15,775 bases of DNA from Spirochaetales bacterium (lineage in GTDB: Bacteria; Spirochaetota; Spirochaetia; DSM-27196; SLST01), in contig SLST01000099.1 of assembly GCA_007130265.1 (NCBI GenBank), positions 1 through 15,775 on the forward strand, read 5' to 3'. The translations under genes were made by a program, and so were the position numbers. The notes below the pieces were generated by a model. The model was given only the letters and a program-made list of their open reading frames with translations, ran no database searches and was not told the DNA's origin. The first letter of the stretch is position 1. Each line of letters starts with the position of its first letter. Shown in pieces: positions 1-7,099 of the stretch.

Positions 1-1115
1 ATATTCTCGACGTCTAATCCGACCGACAGCATCTCGACCATCGGGATGAAACGTTCGCTCCGTTCCTGGTTGCCGATTTGATTGCGGCGGTAGGTCTCGT
101 TCGCCTGTTGGATACCGTCCCAGAGCTCCTTCTGTGCCGCCCTCTGAAAGTCGAGATCGAGCGTCGTGTGTACGCGGTAACCGTCGGTGTAGATGTTGGC
201 GCTGCCGAGCAGCAGTTCATCCTGCAGGCGTATACGGACATGCTCGGTGAACCAGGGCGCAGGATCCCGCTCGAGGCGAACGAGAAACGCCGCTGTGTTG
301 GCGCTCCTCGTGTAGTCGTGGCCGCCCCAATACTCGCGGAAACTCGCGTCGGCCTCTTCGCTCGTCGTGTATCCAAGATCCACCATCTGGGTGAGAATCT
401 CACGCTGCAGGTCGCGAGCGTTCTCCGGGTTCGCGATGGGCGAGTAGGTGCGAAAACTCGGGCTCGAGAGCTGGAGAATAAGCAGGACCGACTCTGCAAC
501 GCTGAGCTCGGTAGCGCTATGCCCGAAGTAGAACTGGCTTGCTGCCTCGATGCCGTAGGTCCCGTGCCCGAAGGGCATTCTATTGAAGTACTCCTCGAGT
601 ATCTCGTACTTCGTCAGATGTCGTTCGAGCTGGAGCGCCCACCAGAGTTCATGGAGCTTCCGGGTGATGGTGACGCTCTGGTCCGTGTACATCATCTTGG
701 CGAGCTGCTGGGTGATGGTGCTTGCGCCGGAGAAGTATCCCGCGCGGCCGCCGGTAACGTAGTTCAGAGCGAGGTTTGCCGCCGCGCTGGTCATACGCCA
801 GAGGTTGAACCCGCTGTGCTGGAAGAACGCGCGATCCTCGCGCGTTATCAGGGCGTAGATGAGGTGCCGCGGCAGATCTTCTATGGAGACGATAGTGCGT
901 TTCTCATCGCCGAAGAGCTCGGTGATCTCACGCCCGTGGCGGTCAACCAGGACCGACGGCAAGGCCGACTCGGTTTCCGTCGAACGGGAGATCTGCTGAA
1001 CATTCTGAACCGAAGCGATGGCGGCGCCGACCGCGACCCCCACGGCAACGGCGATTATGACCGCAAAGGTGACCAGAATGAGGAGCGCGGTGCGCCGCCT
1101 GCCGTTGAACCGCAT
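1..1115 (-). CDS. Class A penicillin-binding protein, N-terminal part (glycosyltransferase 51), cut by window edge
   Basis: Reading the minus strand from the ATG at 1115 gives 371 open codons that run off the left edge. The product polymerises lipid II into glycan strands at the outer face of the inner membrane. Residues about 8-34 form one membrane anchor after a basic start (RFNGRRR). The five GT51 motifs are all present: EDRAFFQHSGF with catalytic Glu at about residue 93, GASTITQQLAKM (130-141), RKLHELWWALQLE (152-164), ILEEYFNRMPFGHG (172-185) and an ESVLL segment. The region after about residue 300 enters the linker toward a transpeptidase domain, which is expected but lies outside the window. 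An in-frame TAA four codons upstream makes 1115 the first possible ATG. There is no Shine-Dalgarno; a TTGACA promoter places transcription start on the ATG itself. It is separated from the operon to its right by a terminator, so it is probably transcribed independently. Confidence 0.93.
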   Translation of the reverse strand, partial: MRFNGRRRTALLILVTFAVIIAVAVGVAVGAAIASVQNVQQISRSTETESALPSVLVDRHGREITELFGDEKRTIVSIEDLPRHLIYALITREDRAFFQHSGFNLWRMTSAAANLALNYVTGGRAGYFSGASTITQQLAKMMYTDQSVTITRKLHELWWALQLERHLTKYEILEEYFNRMPFGHGTYGIEAASQFYFGHSATELSVAESVLLILQLSSPSFRTYSPIANPENARDLQREILTQMVDLGYTTSEEADASFREYWGGHDYTRSANTAAFLVRLERDPAPWFTEHVRIRLQDELLLGSANIYTDGYRVHTTLDLDFQRAAQKELWDGIQQANETYRRNQIGNQERSERFIPMVEMLSVGLDVEN

Positions 1116-1150
1116 AGCTACAGGTTACGGAGGCGAGCGTGTTGTGTCAA
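1115..1150 (-). promoter_or_regulatory. Sigma-70-type promoter of the PBP gene, predicted leaderless
   Basis: On the minus strand TTGACA (1150-1145, 6 of 6) is followed after exactly 17 bases by TAACCT (1127-1122, 3 of 6). Six bases later comes the A of the PBP start codon at 1115, which is where +1 would fall. The absence of a Shine-Dalgarno fits a leaderless mRNA. The -10 is weak, so this is a prediction. Confidence 0.55.
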
Positions 1151-1196
1151 CGTGGATGGACGCCGTCATCCTGAAGCCGCGCCTGCGCTGCGGGGG

Positions 1197-1225
1197 AAAA
1201 AGGCCGGCGCCCGAAGGCGCCGGCC
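1197..1225 (-). terminator. Rho-independent terminator with UUCG loop, end of the envelope operon
   Basis: Read on the minus strand, GGCCGGCGCC (1225-1216), loop TTCG (1215-1212), GGCGCCGGCC (1211-1202), then TTTTT (1201-1197). This is a perfect 10-base-pair GC stem closed by the very stable C(UUCG)G tetraloop and followed by a U-tract. It lies about 90 bases downstream of the PEGA gene stop and ends the leftward operon. On the plus strand there is no T-run after the stem, so it should act in one direction only. Confidence 0.9.
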
Positions 1226-1316
1226 CAACCGTTAGGTCGTCGGCCATACACATAGTAAACTGGGAGGGGAACTATAATGAACAACCGACACCTTGATTAT
1301 CGTCTCACGACGAGAA

Positions 1317-2309
1317 TTACTTGACTTCTTCTATGACGATATCCAGCGTTACCGACACTGAATACGTCTGCCGCTCCTCCACGCGGAACCTCCGCGTGAC
1401 GGTGTAGTCCCCCATTACTACCACTATTGTATGCTCTCCAGGAGGTACCGTAAAGTCCCCGCTCGAGCCCTCCCGCAGCTGGCCGTTCACGTAGACGCTG
1501 GCGTTACGCGGCACGGAGTAATGGACGGTGGCAAGAGCGAGACGAAGAGGCACGTCGACGGTGACGCTACGCCCCCTGTCGACTCCGACGGTGACATCCT
1601 GGTCCTGGAACCGTTCGGAACGCAGCCGTATTCTGTGCAGTCCCGGCGTCACGAGGTACTCGCTGTCTACCTCGACCGGCTCGTCGTCGATCGTCAGCGC
1701 GAAATCCGGCGCGAGCGGAGCGTCAGGGTCGAAGACAGAACCGTCCTCGTGGACGTATCTGATCTCGATGGCTCCGATGTCGCGGATGACGGGTCTGGCA
1801 GTGACGGTGAACTGGGCTGACTGAACGGCCTCACTCTGCCCCTTCATCCGGGGGATGATCGTGAGCGCAAGGGGGAAGGTCTGAGGCGAGACGACGCGCT
1901 CCACGCGAGTCACCGCCGGTAGAGCGTCCGCGCCGGCGTCCTCTCTCAGAACCACCTGGTAGAACGTCTTCCCGCCGCGCACCAGGGGCTGACGCAGAAG
2001 CTCTTCGCCGACGACACTCGCGACGTCGGCTCGAGTCTCCATGCTGAGCGGCCCGACGACCGAGAGCGTCAGGGCGCCGGGATGGTCTGCGACCGCGGGC
2101 GGGCTCGTGAGTTCGATGTCGATGGCATCCATGAACCGAGCGTCTCCGTCGATCGTGATCAGGACGATGTCCTCGAGACCGACTCCTCGGGCGCTTACCG
2201 ACTCGATGGGTGTGACGATGAGCTCTGCGGCCAGCGGTCCGCGCAGCGTCTCGGCGAATGCCGTGGAGGAGAGAAGGAATAGCGCTGCAGCGACCGTGAT
2301 CCGTCCCAT
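1317..2309 (-). CDS. Exported protein with two C-terminal PEGA domains
   Basis: A protein of 330 residues with a Sec signal peptide: MGR, a hydrophobic stretch and a probable cleavage after AFA at residue 19. There is no lipobox cysteine. Residues about 20-200 are beta-rich and not recognised. Residues about 205-259 and 260-330 are two PEGA-like repeats, each with the pattern of a short strand, a VYVNGQ-type turn, PPGEHTI or TPGLHRI, then a charged strand. PEGA domains are usually found on envelope surface-associated proteins; the exact role is unknown. The ATG at 2309 follows the stop of the M23 peptidase gene by 8 bases, with AGGA in front of it. The gene is therefore translationally linked to the peptidoglycan peptidase and is the last gene before the terminator at 1197-1225. 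A cell-wall or carbohydrate-binding accessory role is an inference from this position. Confidence 0.8.
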   Translation of the reverse strand: MGRITVAAALFLLSSTAFAETLRGPLAAELIVTPIESVSARGVGLEDIVLITIDGDARFMDAIDIELTSPPAVADHPGALTLSVVGPLSMETRADVASVVGEELLRQPLVRGGKTFYQVVLREDAGADALPAVTRVERVVSPQTFPLALTIIPRMKGQSEAVQSAQFTVTARPVIRDIGAIEIRYVHEDGSVFDPDAPLAPDFALTIDDEPVEVDSEYLVTPGLHRIRLRSERFQDQDVTVGVDRGRSVTVDVPLRLALATVHYSVPRNASVYVNGQLREGSSGDFTVPPGEHTIVVVMGDYTVTRRFRVEERQTYSVSVTLDIVIEEVK

Positions 2310-2317
2310 TGCCTGTC

Positions 2318-3217
2318 CTATCGCAACATCGATTCCGGGTCGCGGGTTCTGCCGTTATGGCGTATTTCGAAATGGAGATGAGCCCCGGTCACCAGCCCGC
2401 TGCTGCCGACCCTGCCAAGAATCATACCCGAACGAACCTCGTCGTTCAATGACACGTGAATACTCTGGAGGTGTCCGTAGACCGTCTGGAACCCGCCGCT
2501 GTGGTCCACTATCACGTAGTTTCCAAGGATATCGTCGAAACCGGTACGGCCTACTCTCCCACCTCTTGCGGCGAGGACGGGAGTGCCGGCCGGGGCTGCG
2601 TAGTCTGCCCCACGGTGAAACGTGTAGTGGGCGGAAATCGGGTTGATCCGCGGCCCGTACGCGGAGGTCAGCCGCCCGTTCGGCAGCGGATGCCGAAAGG
2701 TCATGCCGAGGAACGCCGTCCGCTCCTCGGGCAGGAAATCCTCCCCGGGGTAGAAGCGATACGCGTGGGTGCCGTTCGGCTCGGCGATCGAGAGGACCTT
2801 CGCCTCTCGTTCCCGACGGAGATCGTGCATGATCAACTCCAGATCCGAGGTGGGGCTCAGAGGCAGGTAGATGCCGGGTACTCCCGGGATCAGAATCGAC
2901 GATCGTTGATCGAGCGACGGATCGGAGAGACGGTTGAGCGAGGCGATCGCGCTGTACGGCATAGAGAGGCGGGCGGCAATCGCGAAGAGCGTGTCGTCGG
3001 CCTGCAGGTCATACCGGTAGATCAGCAGGGCAGGCGGGTCGTCGCCGGCACTCGAGCTGCGATAGAAGCGCTGGATATCGTACTGATGCTGGAGATAGAG
3101 CGGGTCCGACCGGTCGAGGGTGCGTATCCGTGGGTATTCCGCCGGCAGCGCACCAACTCTTGCCCAGACCAGCAGAGCAGCGACGATTGCGACGATGCAG
3201 CGCCGCGGACGGCTCAC
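2318..3217 (-). CDS. LysM-M23 family peptidoglycan metallopeptidase
   Basis: A 299-residue exported protein. Residues 1-25 form a signal peptide (basic SRPRR then hydrophobic). About 65-117 is a LysM peptidoglycan-binding domain (DDTLFAIAARLSMPYSAI, then SILIPGVPGIYLP). About 175-295 is an M23 (lysostaphin/LytM-type) domain. The zinc ligands are intact: H201 and D205 in HRGADY, and H282 in HLHF. H249 (YGHL) and H280 complete the active site, so an active endopeptidase that cuts peptide cross-links is expected. The start chosen is the GTG at 3217, which overlaps the TGA of the upstream small membrane gene (GTGA) and begins the signal peptide. An AGAGG lies five bases before it. The longer open frame reaching 3490 lacks a signal and is an out-of-frame copy of the neighbouring genes, so it was not used. 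Confidence 0.9.
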   Translation of the reverse strand: MSRPRRCIVAIVAALLVWARVGALPAEYPRIRTLDRSDPLYLQHQYDIQRFYRSSSAGDDPPALLIYRYDLQADDTLFAIAARLSMPYSAIASLNRLSDPSLDQRSSILIPGVPGIYLPLSPTSDLELIMHDLRREREAKVLSIAEPNGTHAYRFYPGEDFLPEERTAFLGMTFRHPLPNGRLTSAYGPRINPISAHYTFHRGADYAAPAGTPVLAARGGRVGRTGFDDILGNYVIVDHSGGFQTVYGHLQSIHVSLNDEVRSGMILGRVGSSGLVTGAHLHFEIRHNGRTRDPESMLR

Positions 3218-3405
3218 ACGCGCCTCTGCCGAGCCGTGCCGACGATCAGCGCCAGACAGATCGGGACGGCGACCGTGTATACGAAGCGATGATTCAGGGC
3301 GAGGTACCACAGCGGGTAGGCGATCGCGACTCCCGCGATCGGCAGGATGATCGGCAGCAGGACCCATGCGAGGATCCGAAGGATCGGATTGCCGAGACCG
3401 TTCAT
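3214..3405 (-). CDS. Small two-helix membrane protein of unknown function
   Basis: A 63-residue protein with two hydrophobic segments (about 8-32 and 40-57), joined by a short ALNHR loop, with a basic end (ARQRRV). It has no recognisable family. It is taken as real because of its position: its ATG overlaps the TGA of the TPR lipoprotein gene (ATGA at 3405-3402), and its own TGA overlaps the GTG of the M23 peptidase gene (GTGA at 3217-3214). Translational coupling on both sides, with a coherent membrane protein between, is hard to explain by chance. By context it may help place or regulate the M23 peptidase or the Mla-type transporter. That is inference only. Confidence 0.75.
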   Translation of the reverse strand: MNGLGNPILRILAWVLLPIILPIAGVAIAYPLWYLALNHRFVYTVAVPICLALIVGTARQRRV

Positions 3406-4340
3406 TCGCCGTCCCCCGTGAGGGCCGCACGCTGCCCGCGATACCGCGCAGCGTCTTCGGGCCGGCCGAGCTCGATAGCGACCGAGGCAAGGTGGTCGAG
3501 TATGCTCGCCGCCTCCTCGACGTGCCCGATCGTCGCCGTCACCTGCAGAGCCCGACTCAGGTAGTCGACGGCGGTTTCGAGCTCACCCATCCGGCGCGAA
3601 ATGAGCCCGAGCGCCTTCAGGTCCGCCGCTATGCCGGCGGAGTTCTCAACTTGCTTGTCGAGCTCGAGCGCCCGCAACGCCTCGATGCGTGCTTCAGGAA
3701 ACCTGCCCTGCCGACTGTACAGCGACGCGAGCATGTAGTGGTTGGATGCGAGTTCCGGCCACTTGCGCTCTTCGGTGTTGATCGATATCGCCTCTCGGAG
3801 CAAGCGCTCGGCGCTATCGGTCTCGCCGCGCCTGATGTGCACCGTGGCGATGTTGTGCAGGATGACGGCCACGTCGGTCGGATCGCCATCAGGCGCGCGG
3901 TAGCCGAGCGCGCGGCTGAAGAACTCCATCGCGAGCCCCGTATCGTCGCGCCGCAGGGCGACCTGACCAAGGTTGGATGCACTCTGCAGCAGGAGGTTCG
4001 GTTCTTCGAGCGCGACGGCGATACGGTAGGCGCGAGTGAAGCTTGCTTCAGCCGCATCCACCTCTCCTACGGCGAGGTAGACATTCCCAATTGAGTTGTG
4101 GGTGCGGGCGATCCCGGAGAGGTGGTCCACCGAGGTGTTCGCGTCGAGGGCGAGCTCGAAGAACCGGAGCGCCTGCGGATAATTGGCCTGCTGAAAGTAC
4201 CGATTGCCGAACTCTGCGTGTTCGGCCGCCCGGTCCTTGATATCGGTGATCGTGTCGGGTGTCTTTGGTGTCGTGGAGCAGCCGATCAGCAGGACCGTCA
4301 CGAGCAGAAATGCGGGCGATGATCGGGCCGTGGTTCGCAT
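3402..4340 (-). CDS. TPR-repeat lipoprotein
   Basis: A 312-residue protein with a lipoprotein signal ending in the lipobox LIGC, modified cysteine at residue 21. From about residue 37 to the end it consists of helix pairs with TPR spacing and signature positions (for example AEFGNRYFQQANYPQALRF, NIGNVYLAVGEVDAAEASF, SNLGQVALRRDDTGLAMEF). At about 34-40 residues per unit there is room for roughly seven repeats. Such proteins are anchored to a membrane and act as scaffolds for protein complexes. The ATG shares its A with the TGA of the MlaD-like gene (TGATG at 4342-4338), preceded by GAGGAG five bases upstream. Its close link to mlaD suggests a part in the lipid-transport machinery or in its docking to the wall enzymes that follow. 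Confidence 0.88.
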   Translation of the reverse strand: MRTTARSSPAFLLVTVLLIGCSTTPKTPDTITDIKDRAAEHAEFGNRYFQQANYPQALRFFELALDANTSVDHLSGIARTHNSIGNVYLAVGEVDAAEASFTRAYRIAVALEEPNLLLQSASNLGQVALRRDDTGLAMEFFSRALGYRAPDGDPTDVAVILHNIATVHIRRGETDSAERLLREAISINTEERKWPELASNHYMLASLYSRQGRFPEARIEALRALELDKQVENSAGIAADLKALGLISRRMGELETAVDYLSRALQVTATIGHVEEAASILDHLASVAIELGRPEDAARYRGQRAALTGDGE

Positions 4341-5434
4341 CAGAACTCCTCGTCGCGAACGCTGCGAAACGTCGTCGGCTGTTCTCTCGCCTCCGGAATG
4401 CCTCCGCGGATGAGCGGATTATTGCGGATCCCCTGGAGCACCGCCTGCCCGGTGGTGATCGTCTGTCGGCCCTCTTCGAGCAGGGACATGATCTGAGGCT
4501 GCGCGGTGTTCAGGTACGCAGTGAACTCGGCTACCTGGTTGAGACTCTCATCGAGACCCGCGATACTGCGTTCGAGCGAGGCGATGATCAGGGTGATCTC
4601 GTCGAACAGGCGGTTGTCGTCGTCGAGCAGCGTCGCGACGCTGCCTCGCGGATCGAGAAGCGTTCTTACGAGACCGGTCGGGTCTGCGATGCTCGCGCTC
4701 GTCTGTTCGAGATTCCTTGCGATCAGCTGGACATCGCCGAGCACCGCGTCGATCTGGCCGGTCGTTTCGCTGATCACCCGGTTCACGCCCGCGACCGTCT
4801 GCTGGAGCTCGGCCACCGTGTGCTCGAAACTCGTCAGCGCCGCTCCTACAGGCCCGACCGACTCGCCTCGGAAGGCGAGATCGACCTCTTCGGTCAGACT
4901 CACGATATTCAGCAGCGCCCGGTCGACGTTCGCGAGGATCGGGTCGAGTTGCCCGAGCGCCTGCGCGATCGGGTCGGCGTCTCTGAGGATAATGACACGG
5001 TTCTCCTCGCGCAGTCTGAGACCCTGCTTGGAGTCGTGCGTGGGTATCTGAGACCCTTCGGCTATCGGCTCAGTGGGCTCGCGGCCCTGATGCAGGAGGA
5101 TCTGGCCGCTTCCGAGTGGGTTGGTCACGACCTGGATCAGAGAGTCGCGGGTGACCTTGTCGATGTACTCCTCCTGGATCGTGAAGCGCACGTGTACATC
5201 GTTGGTGTCGGTAAGCGAGATCTCGCGCACGCGGCCGACCGTGAATCCGCGGAAGGTGATGGACATGCCGACCGAAACGTCTTTAGCCGTGTCGAATCTG
5301 GCGTAGTACTCATAGTTGCGTCGGAACCACCGCTGATTCACGCCGAGCAGCACGATAAGGATCATGGTGAGCGCGACCGCCACGATCACGAAAACCCCCA
5401 CGACCTGATTCGCATACCGGTACCGCAATCTCAT
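4340..5434 (-). CDS. MlaD-like MCE-domain substrate-binding subunit of a lipid ABC transporter
   Basis: A 364-residue protein anchored by one N-terminal membrane helix (about 11-33). The MCE domain covers about 41-120 and includes the recognisable MSITFRGFTVGRVREI and NPLGSGQILL segments. MCE proteins form rings that carry lipids between membranes. Residues 150-330 are long amphipathic helices, the usual MCE tail that may form a channel or coiled bundle. It lies 48 bases after the ATPase gene and overlaps the TPR lipoprotein gene by one base. The complete set permease-ATPase-MCE protein is in this operon, while separate genes for MlaA, MlaB and MlaC are absent from the window. The start at 5434 has AGGC upstream. 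The lipid carried is unknown. Confidence 0.9.
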   Translation of the reverse strand: MRLRYRYANQVVGVFVIVAVALTMILIVLLGVNQRWFRRNYEYYARFDTAKDVSVGMSITFRGFTVGRVREISLTDTNDVHVRFTIQEEYIDKVTRDSLIQVVTNPLGSGQILLHQGREPTEPIAEGSQIPTHDSKQGLRLREENRVIILRDADPIAQALGQLDPILANVDRALLNIVSLTEEVDLAFRGESVGPVGAALTSFEHTVAELQQTVAGVNRVISETTGQIDAVLGDVQLIARNLEQTSASIADPTGLVRTLLDPRGSVATLLDDDNRLFDEITLIIASLERSIAGLDESLNQVAEFTAYLNTAQPQIMSLLEEGRQTITTGQAVLQGIRNNPLIRGGIPEAREQPTTFRSVRDEEF

Positions 5435-5482
5435 ACTGCCTCGAGTCTAGCCGACGACCACGTCCGCGTCAATTCGCGAGTT

Positions 5483-6310
5483 TCAGGCGAACGGACTCTC
5501 GTCCGGGTCGAGCAGATCAAGTATATCTCCATCGTACGTTGCCGTCTCACTCAGAACATCGGTCAGAATGCGTTCGACTTCAGCATCCCCGCAGCGGGAG
5601 ATCTCGCGCAGCGACCCGAATCTGAGCACGCGGCCTTCCTTCACGACCAGAATATAGTCGGCAATACGGCTCGCGATCCGGGCATCGTGGGTCACCGCGA
5701 TGATCGTCCTGCCGCTCTCGCGTATCGAACGAAGCCTGGCAATCAGGAGTGTGTAGCGTTCCGAGTCAATGCTTGTCGTCGGTTCGTCCATGAACAGCAG
5801 TTCCGGTTCGGTCACGATGGCGCGGATGAAAGAGATGATCTTGCGCTCTCCCGCGGAGACCTGCGCCGGTCGCAGACCGAGCCGGCGATCGGCTCCGAGC
5901 TCGCGCGTGAGCTCGGTTATGCGACGCCGCACGGCTGCGTCGTCGCGTTCGCGTTCGTGGTACCGGAGGGGAAGCGCGAGGTTGTCGTAGAGACTCATGT
6001 TCTGCCACAGCGCCCCGTCCTGAAAGACGAAACCGTTGCGGGCGCGGAGTTTCTCCAGGTCACGGTCGGAGGCGCGGGCCGGATCGACCCCAAGGATCTC
6101 GACGGTTCCCTCGTCGGCGACGACGAGGCCGGCGGCGACCTTCAGCAGGGTGCTCTTCCCCGAGCCGGACGGCCCCATAACGACGGTGCACGCATGCGCG
6201 GGAAACTCGACGCTGACCTCTTCGAGGATCGGCGCCGACTCGGTAGTAACCGAAATGCCGGACAGTCGACACGCCGGCGCGATCGTCTCGTCGGTCAGCA
6301 TCTGATCCAT
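5483..6310 (-). CDS. MlaF-like ATPase of the MCE lipid transporter
   Basis: A 275-residue ABC ATPase. Walker A is GPSGSGKST (46-54), the Q-loop is at Q97 (FVFQDGALW), Walker B with the catalytic Glu is LLFMDE (171-176), followed by PTTSID and the switch His at H208 (VTHD). The signature motif is unusual: VSAGE (151-155) instead of LSGGQ or the LSGGM common in MlaF. It supplies energy to the permease encoded just upstream (6317-7099, gap of 6 bases). The ATG at 6310 has GAGG four bases before it; a second in-frame ATG three codons later is possible. The C-terminal 50 residues are acidic and extend beyond the core ABC fold. Confidence 0.92.
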   Translation of the reverse strand: MDQMLTDETIAPACRLSGISVTTESAPILEEVSVEFPAHACTVVMGPSGSGKSTLLKVAAGLVVADEGTVEILGVDPARASDRDLEKLRARNGFVFQDGALWQNMSLYDNLALPLRYHERERDDAAVRRRITELTRELGADRRLGLRPAQVSAGERKIISFIRAIVTEPELLFMDEPTTSIDSERYTLLIARLRSIRESGRTIIAVTHDARIASRIADYILVVKEGRVLRFGSLREISRCGDAEVERILTDVLSETATYDGDILDLLDPDESPFA

Positions 6311-6316
6311 GGAGCC

Positions 6317-7099
6317 TCACAAGTAGTATGCCAGGGTGATCACCGCGTTTGCCACGATGAGCAGCGTGATGCCGCGTCCGACCGATCTGATCGCCGCAAC
6401 CGGTATTTCGGTAGAGGAACGTTCGACCTGCAGACCGTGGAAGGTCGCGACGAGCGCGGTGATCGCACCGAAGACCAGACTCTTGACGATGCTCGAGGCA
6501 ACGTCGGTCATGCTCAACACATCGAGCAGGCCGCTCCAGTACTCATCGAGCGAAATCGGGTTGACGAACTGCGTTACGACGAACGATCCGAGCAGGCCGA
6601 AGACATTGAAGTAAAGATTGAGCAGGAAGGTGCTGAAGGTGACGCCGATGAGCCGCGGGACGACGATATGCTGAATCGGGTTGATGCCCGTGACCGAGTA
6701 CGCCTCGATTTCGTGGTTGACTACCATATTGCCGAGTTCCGTCGCGATCGCGGTGCCCGACCGCGCGGTCACGATGAGTGCGGTGAGAATGGGGCCGAGC
6801 TCGCGGGTGATCACGATGATGAGTATGCTGTAGATGAGCCTGCCCTGACCGAACTGCGGCAGCAGGCTGAGCCCCTGGATGACGATGACCGTTCCTATTC
6901 CCAGGCTGATTACCGCTATGACGTTGAGCGCCTCGACCCCGGTGAACAGAACCTGCATCGTCAGAACCCGGCTGCCGGTCGTGCGGCGAGCCAGGAAGCG
7001 GGGCACCTGCCGAGCCACCTCGACGACGTAGCCCGCCGCGTAGAGGAAGTGGCCGAACTGCGTTACCGTCTTTGCCCCGATGCGCTCAATCAGGTTCAC
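6317..7099 (-). CDS. MlaE-like permease of the MCE lipid transporter
   Basis: A 260-residue integral membrane protein of the MlaE/DUF140 family. It has an N-terminal amphipathic part (about 1-45) and then five or more hydrophobic segments. The conserved block TRELGPILTALIVTARSGTAIATELGNM, split here as TRELGPILTALIV and ARSGTAIATELGNM, and the EIEAYSVTGINPI loop are diagnostic of the family. The start chosen is the GTG at 7099, preceded by AGAGGAG, which overlaps the last 14 bases of the PHP gene. The open frame extends upstream to 7402, but that extension is low-complexity, Ser/Arg-rich and antiparallel in character, so it is read-through of the PHP gene in another frame. It forms the inner-membrane pore with the ATPase downstream. 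Confidence 0.92.
   Translation of the reverse strand: MNLIERIGAKTVTQFGHFLYAAGYVVEVARQVPRFLARRTTGSRVLTMQVLFTGVEALNVIAVISLGIGTVIVIQGLSLLPQFGQGRLIYSILIIVITRELGPILTALIVTARSGTAIATELGNMVVNHEIEAYSVTGINPIQHIVVPRLIGVTFSTFLLNLYFNVFGLLGSFVVTQFVNPISLDEYWSGLLDVLSMTDVASSIVKSLVFGAITALVATFHGLQVERSSTEIPVAAIRSVGRGITLLIVANAVITLAYYL

Noticed and set aside
78..1235. A 385-codon open frame on the plus strand at the left end
   Set aside because: It is antisense to the PBP gene, whose GT51 motifs are complete on the minus strand. The plus-strand translation shows no family motif and runs through the terminator.
3218..3490. N-terminal extension of the M23 peptidase to 3490
   Set aside because: The extra 91 residues are low-complexity and read the small membrane gene and TPR gene in another frame. 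The GTG at 3217 starts a clear signal peptide.
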